NCBI RefSeq assembly: GCF_002002925.1
Contig: NZ_CP019511.1
Location: forward strand, 496,001-560,000
Source: Sphingomonas sp. LM7
Lineage (GTDB): Bacteria; Pseudomonadota; Alphaproteobacteria; Sphingomonadales; Sphingomonadaceae
Direction of reading: 5' to 3'
Length of the DNA stretch: 64,000 nt
The notes under the pieces are model-generated. The model was given only the letters and a program-made list of their open reading frames with translations, made no database searches and was not told the origin of the DNA. Shown here one piece after another: positions 1-7,086 of this stretch (the first letter of the stretch is position 1; every line of letters starts with the position of its first letter). A program made the translations under genes and the position numbers.

Positions 1-1755
1 CGCGGCGCTGTAGGCCAGTAGCCCCGTATCGACGCCGGTGAAGCGGACGCGGACCGCGTCGGGTTCGCGCTTCGCCTCGACGGGCCAGGGCCCCGAGGGC
101 GAGGCCTTGCCACCATAAGTGAGGGCCTCGGCACCGCGGGCCAGGCGATGGCCGACATCGAGCTTGTTGGCCGGATGGATATCGACGACGTCGCCGAGAT
201 CGATCGTCACGGCCAGTGCGGCATGCGGGTCGGCGGCGACCGCGCGGCGCTGCTCGTCGCGGATCTGCGAGAAGCCGCTTTCGACGGGCTTGGACGCACG
301 CGGACCCCAGTTCGACAGCTGGGCGATCAGGAAGGGCAGAGCGGGGCTGGCGAACTGGTCGCGCCATGCCGCCATCATGCTGGCCAGCTTCCCGGCATAG
401 CCATCGGGCGCGCCGGCGTTGGCCTCGCCCTGATACCAGGCCGCGCCGCGCAGGCCATAGGCCCCGATCGGCGCGACCATCGCGTTGTAGATGCCGGAGA
501 AGCCGGCGATCGCCTCCCAGGGTGCATGCGGCGGATCGCCGACGCCGGCGGGGGCCTTGCGCCAGGTCCAGCCCTCGGGGCCGGCGAGCGGCACGGCGGT
601 GCCGTCGGCGAAGCGGATCGCGCGTTGGTCGGGCGTGCCGAGCAAGCCGCCCTCCGCCCAGGTATCGAGCACACCGACGGCGATCAGGTTCTTGCCTGCC
701 TTGAGCGTGCCGGGCGCCAGCGCGTATACGCGGGGAACGCCCCAGGCGTAGGTCACGCCGACCGGGACGCCGTTGACGAAGCTCGCATCCATGTCGTCGG
801 CCGGGCCGAGCGCGAGCGTTGCGCTCTTGGCGGCCTGCGCGGCGGTGAGCGTCACTTCGGTGCGATACCAGAGCATGCCGTTATACTGCGCCAGCTCGGC
901 GACGCTCCATTTCTCCCAAGGATCGAACGAGGGCAGGGGGTGCCATTCGCCGGGCGCAGCCGCCTGCCATGGCTCGTTGCCTGCGGCATCGCCGGATTTG
1001 CCGCGATACCAAGCCTTCCAGCGCTCGCCGAACGATGCGCTCGCCTTGGCGGGATCGGTGCGATAAATGCGGAGCAGCGCGAGGTCCTCGCGCGCCGCAG
1101 GATCCTTGGCGAGTGCGCTTTCCGGCCGCCAGGCGTCGATTGCGGTGCCCCCCCACGAGGCGTCGATCAGCCCCATCGGCACCTTTTGCAAGGCACGGAG
1201 ATCGCGCGCCATGAAGTAGCAGGCGGCGGAGAAGTCGCGGACGGTTTCCGGGGTGGTTCGCTGCCACTGAACGGGCGCCGAGAATTGGCGCTCGGGGTTG
1301 AGGCTGGTCTTCTTTTCGATCGTCATCAGCCGCAGCTCGGGGTCGTTCGCCTTGCCGATCTCGCCCGCCGCGCCGAGCACGCCGCTGACCGGGTATTCCA
1401 TGTTAGACTGGCCCGAACACAGCCAGACGTCGCCGACCAGCACATCCTCGGCTCGCTGGCTCCTGCCGCCGCGCGTGGTCGCGGTGAGCGTATAGGGCCC
1501 GCCGGCGGGCATCGCCGGCAGCTCGACGCGCCAATGGCCGTCCTTGTCGGCGCGCGCCTGTATTTTCCTGTCGCCGAACGTGACTTCGAGACTCTGGCCG
1601 GCAGGCGCATCGCCCCAGATCGCGATCGGACGGTCGCGCTGGAGCACGCCATGATCCTGGAACATCGGATGGAGCAGCGGCGGCGCCTCCTGCGCGAACG
1701 CGGGCGCGGCGAACAGCATCGGCAGCGCAAGCGCGCTCCGGGACAGCATCATCAT
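1..1755 (-). CDS. Sialate O-acetylesterase (SASA family), 3' end cut by window edge
   Basis: The minus-strand frame starts at ATG 1755, about 5 nt after a GGAGGAG ribosome site, and runs open for 585 codons to the left edge; relatives are roughly 640 residues, so little is missing. An N-terminal signal peptide is visible. The SGNH/SASA serine block LCSGQSNMEYP lies near residue 117, RGAAWYQGEAN near 440 and the catalytic histidine block DIHPANKLDVG near 527. Family members remove O-acetyl groups from sialic acids or plant glycans outside the cytoplasm. The true substrate cannot be told from sequence; acetylated xylan or pectin is as likely as sialate. Confidence 0.9.
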   Translation of the reverse strand, partial: MMMLSRSALALPMLFAAPAFAQEAPPLLHPMFQDHGVLQRDRPIAIWGDAPAGQSLEVTFGDRKIQARADKDGHWRVELPAMPAGGPYTLTATTRGGRSQRAEDVLVGDVWLCSGQSNMEYPVSGVLGAAGEIGKANDPELRLMTIEKKTSLNPERQFSAPVQWQRTTPETVRDFSAACYFMARDLRALQKVPMGLIDASWGGTAIDAWRPESALAKDPAAREDLALLRIYRTDPAKASASFGERWKAWYRGKSGDAAGNEPWQAAAPGEWHPLPSFDPWEKWSVAELAQYNGMLWYRTEVTLTAAQAAKSATLALGPADDMDASFVNGVPVGVTYAWGVPRVYALAPGTLKAGKNLIAVGVLDTWAEGGLLGTPDQRAIRFADGTAVPLAGPEGWTWRKAPAGVGDPPHAPWEAIAGFSGIYNAMVAPIGAYGLRGAAWYQGEANAGAPDGYAGKLASMMAAWRDQFASPALPFLIAQLSNWGPRASKPVESGFSQIRDEQRRAVAADPHAALAVTIDLGDVVDIHPANKLDVGHRLARGAEALTYGGKASPSGPWPVEAKREPDAVRVRFTGVDTGLLAYSAA

Positions 1756-1925
1756 GGCATCTCCTCCGTTAGCGCTACCAGAGCAGAGGGAGGGGCGCAC
1801 TGGCAAGCGTCTTGGCGAAGAGCCGGGATGCGGCCGCCGGCGAAGGTCGGAGAATGGTGGATTGCTGCCGATTCTTGCGTCGCGTCGCGGCGGGCGATGA
1901 ACCCACGTCCTAGCTGCAGGACATT

Positions 1926-2116
1926 GAAGGTCACACCAAAGTCACACTATCGCAGGATTTTCGGGGAGTTGCCTGCGATATGAAAGAGCGTGCGGCGAGG
2001 CCACGCTTCGGTAAGCAGCGCAAATCCTACATTGCAAGGCCGGACGACTGGGAGTGGATGGTTTGCGGACTGTCTGCCAAGAGGCCGCAAGGGTGGAAAG
2101 CAGACTTACCCAATCG
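1926..2116. repeat. Dispersed intergenic repeat, copy A
   Basis: The 5' part (GGTCACACC then GTCACACTATCGC from 1929) is shared with copy C at 29424. The middle (AAAGAGCG at 1983 through AAATCCTACATTGCAAG at 2022-2038) is shared with copy B at 5818. The last part (GGGTGGAAAGCAGACTTACCC near 2090-2110) is a diverged version of the GGGTGG-TTAGCTGCC block of copies B and D. It sits in the non-coding stretch 1756-2128. The rest of that stretch holds only the ribosome site of the esterase and nothing else recognised. Confidence 0.7.
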
Positions 2117-2128
2117 TAAGAACGAGGG

Positions 2129-2463
2129 ATGGTTGACCCTTGTCAGTTCAATGTCCGTGATGACCAGGGCAAGCTGCTGCGTCCTGCATGCGGCTTTCCA
2201 GATATGTGGTCACGGACGCCTACGATGAGAGAGGCGGCATTCCACTCGGCATCTGTCCGTGCTGCCTTTGGGAACCTGGTTTCGATGATAATCCCGCCGC
2301 ATCGTCCTGCGCTCGGGAGACTATCCTTGGCTCGCTACAAGCCTACCGCGCCCAGTGGAACAGGCCCGCGGCATGGAGAGGGCATCGCGGTATGAGGCCA
2401 GCACATTGGGATGCTTCGGCCCAGTTAGCGCATCTCTTTGAGAAGGCGCCCCACGTCCGCTAA
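2129..2463 (+). pseudogene. Cys-rich CPCC-type zinc-ribbon protein, frameshifted
   Basis: Two adjacent plus-strand frames together look like one small protein of about 110 residues. The first frame starts at ATG 2129 and ends with RPACGFPDMWSRTP. The second frame resumes with AYDERGGIPLGICPCCLWEP and continues FDDNPAAS, then ETILGSLQAYRAQW, to a stop at 2463. The order (CGFP, YDERGG, ICPCC-WE, a late RAQW block) matches small CPCC cysteine-rich proteins often found near toxin/immunity genes. The frame change lies around 2215-2225. It is either a true pseudogene or a sequencing error; the second half alone (ATG 2188) would lack one cysteine pair. Confidence 0.55.
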
Positions 2464-2522
2464 AGGGCGGCAACCGTCAGACCGTGAGTGTCATCGATTG
2501 GGGCGCGAGCGGACGCGCTCGA

Positions 2523-2972
2523 TCAAGGGCGATTGCCGGTCAGCCCCAGATCGGCAGGCCCGAATGCATGAGGAAGAAGTTCGGACAGCTTGTGCTCCGC
2601 GACCTCGTCTCCCGTCGCGCCGCTGCAGTAGATCGACAGATCGCGTCCGCCGACCTGCGCCGCCTCGTTGATCACCTGGCGGCAGCGGCCGCAGGGGCTG
2701 ATCGGGTCGGTGTCGGCATGGCCGATGCGGCCGCCGATCACGCCGATCGCGACGACGTCGGCGAAGCGACCCTGCGCGCTGACGCTCGCCAGCGCCACGG
2801 TCTCGGCGCAGAGCGACAGGCCGTAGCTGGCATTCTCGAAATTGGCGCCGGTGACGATGCTGCCGTCGCTGAGCAGCACCGCGGCGCCGACTGCGAAGTT
2901 CGAATAGGGGGCGTAGGCGTTTTGCGCAGCCTTACGGGCCGCTTCGATCAGAGTGCGTGCCTCGTCGGTCAT
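2523..2972 (-). CDS. cdd: Cytidine deaminase
   Basis: A 149-residue homotetramer-type cytidine deaminase, which converts cytidine and deoxycytidine to uridine forms for pyrimidine salvage. The zinc site is complete: CAE (Cys55, Glu57 as proton shuttle) and PCGRC (Cys94, Cys97). NFAVGAA and GANFENASYG are the substrate-side motifs. ATG 2972 is chosen because it gives the standard N-terminus (MTDEARTLIEAAR) and lies only 4 nt after the stop of the DUF6624 gene, so translation is probably coupled. It is the last gene of the three-gene operon 4124-2523. Confidence 0.93.
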   Translation of the reverse strand: MTDEARTLIEAARKAAQNAYAPYSNFAVGAAVLLSDGSIVTGANFENASYGLSLCAETVALASVSAQGRFADVVAIGVIGGRIGHADTDPISPCGRCRQVINEAAQVGGRDLSIYCSGATGDEVAEHKLSELLPHAFGPADLGLTGNRP

Positions 2973-2976
2973 CTCG

Positions 2977-3645
2977 TCATCCCAGGTTGCAGGGCTTGCC
3001 GATCTCAAGATCGCCCCGTGTCTCTTCTAGCGTCTGTGCCCAGCCTATTGCCTCTCGCGCTGCATTGACTGCCGCCTCGTCTTCGATTGGCTGGAGAATG
3101 AGGCGGCCGTTCAGGCATCGGGCCTGGCTGCCGTATCGCTGGGGCAGGCCCTTACGAACCTGCACGCGATCGAAGGTGAGCGCATAGTCCCGCGCATCGA
3201 CATCGCCCGATTTGAGCAGCACTGTCATCTTGCCGAGCGCATATTCGCGGAAGGCGTCGTCGGGCGAGTGTTGTGCGATCAGCCAGGCGCCATGGGTGAC
3301 CTGCCTGCCGTGCAGGCGATTGGTGAACCAGCCGGCCTTGGGAAGCAGCTTGCGCAGCGCCTCGGTGTTGCGGGTGTCGATCTCGCGAAGGGATGTGCCC
3401 AAGGCCTCGCCGACGATCTGCTGCTGGCCGGCTTCGAGCGACGGGTCCTCGATCATCCAGAGATTCTGGCGGGTCACTTCGTCGAGGCGGACGAGATGAT
3501 GCATCTTCACGCGAAGGGACGCGTCGGCAGCAGGCTGTTGCCGTTCGACTTGCCCGATTGCCTGGCACCAGCGGCCAAGCAGTTCGGAAACCCTCGGGTC
3601 GGCATGGCTACAGGGCGCCGCCAGCGTGAGGAGAAGGGCGATCAT
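2977..3645 (-). CDS. DUF6624 domain protein, probably exported
   Basis: A 222-residue protein with an N-terminal hydrophobic signal (MIALLLTLAAPCSHA). The later part carries the DUF6624 pattern: WFTNRLHG, then AWLIAQHSPDDAF, then YALTFDRVQVRKG followed by QRYGSQARC. The biochemical role of the domain is unknown. Its ATG overlaps the stop of the UPF0262 gene by 4 nt (ATGA) and it ends 4 nt before cdd, so the three are co-translated. No catalytic motif can be assigned. Confidence 0.75.
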   Translation of the reverse strand: MIALLLTLAAPCSHADPRVSELLGRWCQAIGQVERQQPAADASLRVKMHHLVRLDEVTRQNLWMIEDPSLEAGQQQIVGEALGTSLREIDTRNTEALRKLLPKAGWFTNRLHGRQVTHGAWLIAQHSPDDAFREYALGKMTVLLKSGDVDARDYALTFDRVQVRKGLPQRYGSQARCLNGRLILQPIEDEAAVNAAREAIGWAQTLEETRGDLEIGKPCNLG

Positions 3646-4124
3646 CCCTTGATGTGGAGTACGCAGATCAGCGTGAACAGGCGGCGGGCGGTGTCGAAAT
3701 CGACGTCGATCTTGCCCTCCAGGCGCTCGATCAGCAGCTCGGCCGACTGATTGTGAATGCCGCGCCTTGCCATGTCGATCGTCTCGATCTGGGCGGGGGA
3801 GGCGGCGCGGATCGCCTGGTAATAGGAGTCGCAGATCGCGAAATAGTCGCGGATCGGGCGGCGGAAACGGGCGAGGCCGAGGACGAGGGTTTCGAGCGGC
3901 GAATCGTCGGCGCGGTGGATTTCCAGCGCCAGCCGGCCTTCCTCAACTCGCAAATGGAGCTTGTACGGTCCTTCATAGCCGTCGGCATGCTTGCGCTGGG
4001 GAGCGAAGCGATTCTCTTCGAGCAGGTCGAAGATCGCGATGCGGCGTTCCTGCTCGATATCGGCCGACCGCCACAGGATCGTGCGTTCGTCGAGCGTCAC
4101 GTCTATGATGCGCGGATCGGCCAT
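3642..4124 (-). CDS. UPF0262 family protein
   Basis: A 160-residue cytosolic protein of the alphaproteobacterial UPF0262 family, recognised from RIIDVTLDERTILWRS, HLRVEEGRLALEI, FRRPIRDYFAICDSYYQAI and a C-terminal DTARRLFTLICVLHI. The start is set at ATG 4124 because residues before MADPRI look like antisense of the divergent promoter region. Function is unknown. It heads an operon with DUF6624 and cdd and is divergent from dnaB, with about 84 nt between the two starts. Confidence 0.85.
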   Translation of the reverse strand: MADPRIIDVTLDERTILWRSADIEQERRIAIFDLLEENRFAPQRKHADGYEGPYKLHLRVEEGRLALEIHRADDSPLETLVLGLARFRRPIRDYFAICDSYYQAIRAASPAQIETIDMARRGIHNQSAELLIERLEGKIDVDFDTARRLFTLICVLHIKG

Positions 4125-4207
4125 TCCGCCAGTGCTTTGCGGCCTATCACCGCTTTTCACAAGGCTGCGGCGTTGCCCGAATCCCCCGGGTAGTGAATGA
4201 GGGCCGG

Positions 4208-5704
4208 ATGGCCCAGCCGATCCCCTTTCCGACACCCGAAACGCCTGAAGGCGTAAGCCTGCCCCAGAATGTCGAGGCCGAGGCCGCGCTGCTGGGCGCG
4301 ATGATGATCGACAACCGCGTCGCCGAGGACGTGCTCCAGAAGCTGCGGCCCGAGCATTTCTTCGAGCCGCTGCACGGGCGGATCTACGAGACGATCGCGG
4401 CGATGGTCGGCGACAACCGGCTGGCGACTCCGGTGACGCTGCGTCCGCTGTTCGCCACCGACGCGGCGATGAAGGAAGTCGGCGGGCCGGCCTATCTGGC
4501 GCAGCTTACCGGCAACCCGGCGAGCCTGATCGGCGCGCGCTCGTTCGCCGACCAGATCTATGACCTTGCGATGCTGCGCGCGCTGGTGACGGTGGGGCGC
4601 GACCTGGTCGACGGTGCGCTCGACACCAGCCAGGACATCAACCCGGCCAAGCAGATCGAGCAGGCCGAGATGAAGCTCTACGAAGTCGCCGAGAAGGGCG
4701 ATTCGGACGCCGGTCTCAAGTCCTTCACGCGCGCCGCGACGCTGGCGGTTCGCCAGGCCGAGAAGGCGATGAATTCGGGCGGCGGCATCTCGGGCATCAC
4801 CACCGGGCTGACCGACCTCAACGCCAATACCGGCGGGTTCAACCGGTCCGACCTGCTGATCCTCGCGGGGCGCCCGGGCATGGGCAAGACTTCGCTCGCG
4901 ACCAACATCGCGTTCAATGCCGCCAAGCGCTGGGCCGACGATCTCGAAGCCGGCATTCCCGAGGACAAGTCGATCGGGGCGCCGGTGGCGTTCTTCAGCC
5001 TCGAAATGTCGGCCGACCAGCTGGCGATGCGTATCCTTTCCGAGCAGGCCGAAGTCGTTTCGGAGAAGCTGCGTACGGGGCAGATCAGCCATGCCGAATT
5101 CCAGAAGTTCGCGCGTGCCGCGGGCGATCTCGAGCGGCTGCCCTTGTTCATCGACGATACGCCGGGCCTGACCATCGCGGCGCTGCGCACCCGCGCGCGG
5201 CGGATGAAGCGCCAGCACAAGATCGGCATGGTGATCGTCGATTACCTCCAGCTGCTGACCGGCAGCGCCAAGGCTTCGGGCGACGGGCGCGTGCAGGAAA
5301 TCTCGGAGATCAGCCGCGGCCTCAAGACGCTGGCCAAGGAACTCCATGTGCCGGTGCTGGCGCTCTCGCAGCTGAGCCGCGCGGTGGAAAGCCGCGAGGA
5401 CAAAAGGCCGCAGCTTTCGGATCTTCGTGAATCGGGATCGATCGAGCAGGACGCCGATATCGTGCTGTTCGTCTATCGCGACGAATATTATCACGACTTC
5501 AAGGCGCCGACCAAGACGCCCGACGGCACCGAGACCGCCGAGGAGCGGATGGCGTACGAGGCGTGGCAGGCCAAGCAGCTCGAGGTATCGGGCAAGGCGA
5601 CCGTGATCATCGCCAAGCAGCGCCACGGCGCGACGGGTTCGGTGCACATGCGCTTCGATCGGCAGTTCACCAAGTTCAGCGACTTGGCGCACGAGGAGTA
5701 TTGA
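4208..5704 (+). CDS. dnaB: Replicative DNA helicase DnaB
   Basis: A 498-residue hexameric helicase that unwinds DNA ahead of the replication fork. The N-terminal DnaB domain begins at LPQNVEAEAALLGAMM. The RecA-like domain has Walker A GRPGMGKTS (about residues 221-229), a Walker B-like MVIVDYLQLL near 340 and the arginine-finger region KRPQLSDLRESGSIEQDAD. The insertion after Walker A (WADDLEAGIPEDKS) is usual in alphaproteobacteria. ATG 4208 follows a GAGGG site; GTG 4193 in frame is an alternative five codons upstream. Confidence 0.96.
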   Translation: MAQPIPFPTPETPEGVSLPQNVEAEAALLGAMMIDNRVAEDVLQKLRPEHFFEPLHGRIYETIAAMVGDNRLATPVTLRPLFATDAAMKEVGGPAYLAQLTGNPASLIGARSFADQIYDLAMLRALVTVGRDLVDGALDTSQDINPAKQIEQAEMKLYEVAEKGDSDAGLKSFTRAATLAVRQAEKAMNSGGGISGITTGLTDLNANTGGFNRSDLLILAGRPGMGKTSLATNIAFNAAKRWADDLEAGIPEDKSIGAPVAFFSLEMSADQLAMRILSEQAEVVSEKLRTGQISHAEFQKFARAAGDLERLPLFIDDTPGLTIAALRTRARRMKRQHKIGMVIVDYLQLLTGSAKASGDGRVQEISEISRGLKTLAKELHVPVLALSQLSRAVESREDKRPQLSDLRESGSIEQDADIVLFVYRDEYYHDFKAPTKTPDGTETAEERMAYEAWQAKQLEVSGKATVIIAKQRHGATGSVHMRFDRQFTKFSDLAHEEY

Positions 5705-5817
5705 GCGCGCGTCGCTGCGGCGGGATGTTGGATATGGCGGCCGGACTTTTACGGTTTTCACGGTGAATCGGCAATGAAGTTGCGCGGGTAGGAAATTCTG
5801 TTTCGTCGGGAGAAGGG

Positions 5818-5933
5818 GATCGACAGCGTCAAAGAGCGGGCGCGGGGCCAACGCTCAGGCAAGCAGACGAAATCCTACATTGCAAGCGGTGGGCGGGACG
5901 GCTGCTAACGGGTGGTTAGCTGCCATTCGCGGA
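5818..5933. repeat. Dispersed intergenic repeat, copy B
   Basis: It contains GATCGACAGCGTCAAAGAGC (shared with copy C), then a block ending AAATCCTACATTGCAAG at 5870-5886 (identical 17-mer in copy A), then GGGTGGTTAGCTGCCATTCG at 5910-5929 (nearly identical in copy D). The right end runs into the 3' end of the membrane protein gene that stops at 5916. The rest of the gap 5705-5817 after dnaB shows no gene. Confidence 0.75.
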
Positions 5934-6347
5934 TTGAGGGGTGGTCGCGACCATGGCCCGGATCATCGCCGTAGCGTGGAACAGCAGGGTCAGAAGGAGC
6001 AGTCCGGTCGCGCAGACCAGCGCATATTCCGCAACAATGTCCTCGCCTCCGACGCCAGCTATCGCGAAGAACGTCGATGCGCCCACCCAATAGCCGGTGA
6101 TAGCACAGGGGATGAATACTGCATGAGGGATCCAGCGTGCCTTGGACCGCCCGCGACGCGTCGAGATAGTCACCGATAGAAGTGGTGCAGCGAACGTGGC
6201 GAGCGACCAGCCTGCAATGATCAAAAGGATCGCACCAGAAGATCGCCCATCGAGGATATATTCTAGCGAACGAACCGCAGTTCGCGAAGAGAGGAGCGCT
6301 ACGATCGCGATCATTGCAAAATAGAAGAAGAGCACGGTTCGTCTCAT
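5916..6347 (-). CDS. Small four-helix membrane protein, function unknown
   Basis: A 143-residue protein with hydrophobic segments at about residues 3-20, 38-60, 78-100 and 108-130, and short charged loops such as STRRGRSKAR. It is not recognised. No clear ribosome site precedes ATG 6347. The last codons (SANGS then TAA) lie inside dispersed repeat copy B, so the repeat has supplied the present C-terminus and stop. An inverted ACTAAA-ACC-TTTAGT at 6362-6376 sits just upstream. Confidence 0.55.
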   Translation of the reverse strand: MRRTVLFFYFAMIAIVALLSSRTAVRSLEYILDGRSSGAILLIIAGWSLATFAAPLLSVTISTRRGRSKARWIPHAVFIPCAITGYWVGASTFFAIAGVGGEDIVAEYALVCATGLLLLTLLFHATAMIRAMVATTPQSANGS

Positions 6348-6361
6348 AGATGAACATAACC

Positions 6362-6376
6362 ACTAAAACCTTTAGT
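6362..6376. promoter_or_regulatory. Short palindrome upstream of the membrane protein gene
   Basis: ACTAAA and TTTAGT form a perfect 6-bp inverted repeat with a 3-nt spacer, 15 nt upstream of the ATG at 6347, with an outer CCACTA/TAGTGG pair at 6360-6386. It could be an operator or a leader hairpin; no regulator gene is adjacent. Confidence 0.3.
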
Positions 6377-6532
6377 CCGCTAGTGGGGCGTTTCCCGCCA
6401 GCCCGCTTTCAGGCTCGAACCCAAATTCGCCATAGCGGTTGGTGTCGGGGGATTGAGTGTAGTTCTCCTCCGCTACGCCGTGAATGCGACGAATCGATCG
6501 GCCTCGAGCGGGCAAGCTCGCCAGTGGCGCTG

Positions 6533-6568
6533 AGCGTCCGCTATCGGTGGCTAGCTGCCATTCGCGGG
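6533..6568. repeat. Dispersed intergenic repeat, copy D (short)
   Basis: GTCCGCTATCGGTGGCTAGC followed by TGCCATTCGCGG repeats the right-hand block of copy B (5910-5933) with a few changes. On the minus strand it reads as the AATGGCAGCT-CCACC-GCGGAC pattern of the dispersed family. The surrounding gap 6348-6585 holds no supported gene. Confidence 0.65.
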
Positions 6569-6585
6569 CTAGGTTAGGCTGCGCC

Positions 6586-6894
6586 ATGGACGATACTCTG
6601 CCAGAGTCGATTATTAATCGGGCCTCCGCATCACGAGGCCATATGGACAAACATCGGCAGAACGACTGGGGCACTGTTCAATACGACAGTCGTGTCGACG
6701 AGTATTGGGTAGTCGCCGGATCGGCGCGGCAGGCCCTGTTCTACTGCCCCTGGTGCGGGGAGAAGCTACCGCCCTCTAAGCGCGATGAGTGGTACGACGC
6801 TGTTGAAGCTCTTGGCCTCGACCCCTGGCAGGACGAATTGCCGCAAGAGTTTAGGTCCGACGCATGGCGCAATGCATCCCCCCGCAAAACCTAA
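6586..6894 (+). CDS. DUF6980 zinc-ribbon-like protein
   Basis: A 102-residue protein whose second half carries FYCPWCGEKLPPSKRDEW, then DPWQDELPQEFRSDAWRN, the signature of DUF6980. The CPWC pair could bind a metal, but the N-terminal cysteines found in some relatives are absent (the N-terminus is MDDTLPESIINRAS). ATG 6586 is used because codons further upstream belong to repeat copy D. Function is unknown. It is an isolated gene beside other lower-GC accessory material. Confidence 0.7.
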   Translation: MDDTLPESIINRASASRGHMDKHRQNDWGTVQYDSRVDEYWVVAGSARQALFYCPWCGEKLPPSKRDEWYDAVEALGLDPWQDELPQEFRSDAWRNASPRKT

Positions 6895-6934
6895 AACGTC
6901 CGCAATGGGGCGATAGTTGCCCTTTCCGGCTCGT

Positions 6935-7004
6935 GCTCCTGCGCAGGCAGGAGCTTGGTATTGCGTAAGGCTGCATGATTCCGGGCTCCTGCTTTCGGAG
7001 GAGC
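6935..7004. repeat. Tandem pair of GCTCCTG hairpins
   Basis: Two inverted repeats follow each other: GCTCCTGCGCAGGCAGGAGC at 6935-6954 and GCTCCTGCTTTCGGAGGAGC at 6985-7004. Each can fold into a short GC-rich hairpin. They lie in the gap between the DUF6980 gene and the TonB receptor 3' end. Confidence 0.55.
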
Positions 7005-7048
7005 ACTTGATGGCGGATTATCGCGCCGCGGATCGATCGCGACGTCAC

Positions 7049-7078
7049 GGGACGGCCGGCGCTTACGCCGGCCGTCCC
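7049..7078. terminator. Perfect 13-bp stem hairpin, probable terminator
   Basis: GGGACGGCCGGCG (7049-7061) pairs perfectly with CGCCGGCCGTCCC (7066-7078) around a 4-nt CTTA loop. It lies 9 nt beyond the stop of the TonB receptor gene on the minus strand. No T-run follows, so termination there may need Rho or rely on the stem alone. Confidence 0.55.
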
Positions 7079-7086
7079 CCATGCCC

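Noticed and set aside
148..1983. A 611-codon open frame on the plus strand
   Set aside because: It lies opposite the sialate O-acetylesterase, has Arg/Gly/Ala-rich composition typical of antisense frames in GC-rich DNA and shows no motifs, while the minus strand has clear SASA motifs.
4157..5851. A 564-codon minus-strand frame across dnaB
   Set aside because: It is antisense of DnaB, whose Walker motifs are unmistakable; the frame has no recognisable domain.
6372..6674. A 100-codon minus-strand frame ending GFEPESGLAGNAPLAD
   Set aside because: It spans repeat copy D and the promoter side of the DUF6980 gene. The ending looked tmRNA-tag-like or tRNA-antisense-like, but no tRNA fold or ANDNYAL-type tag could be made.
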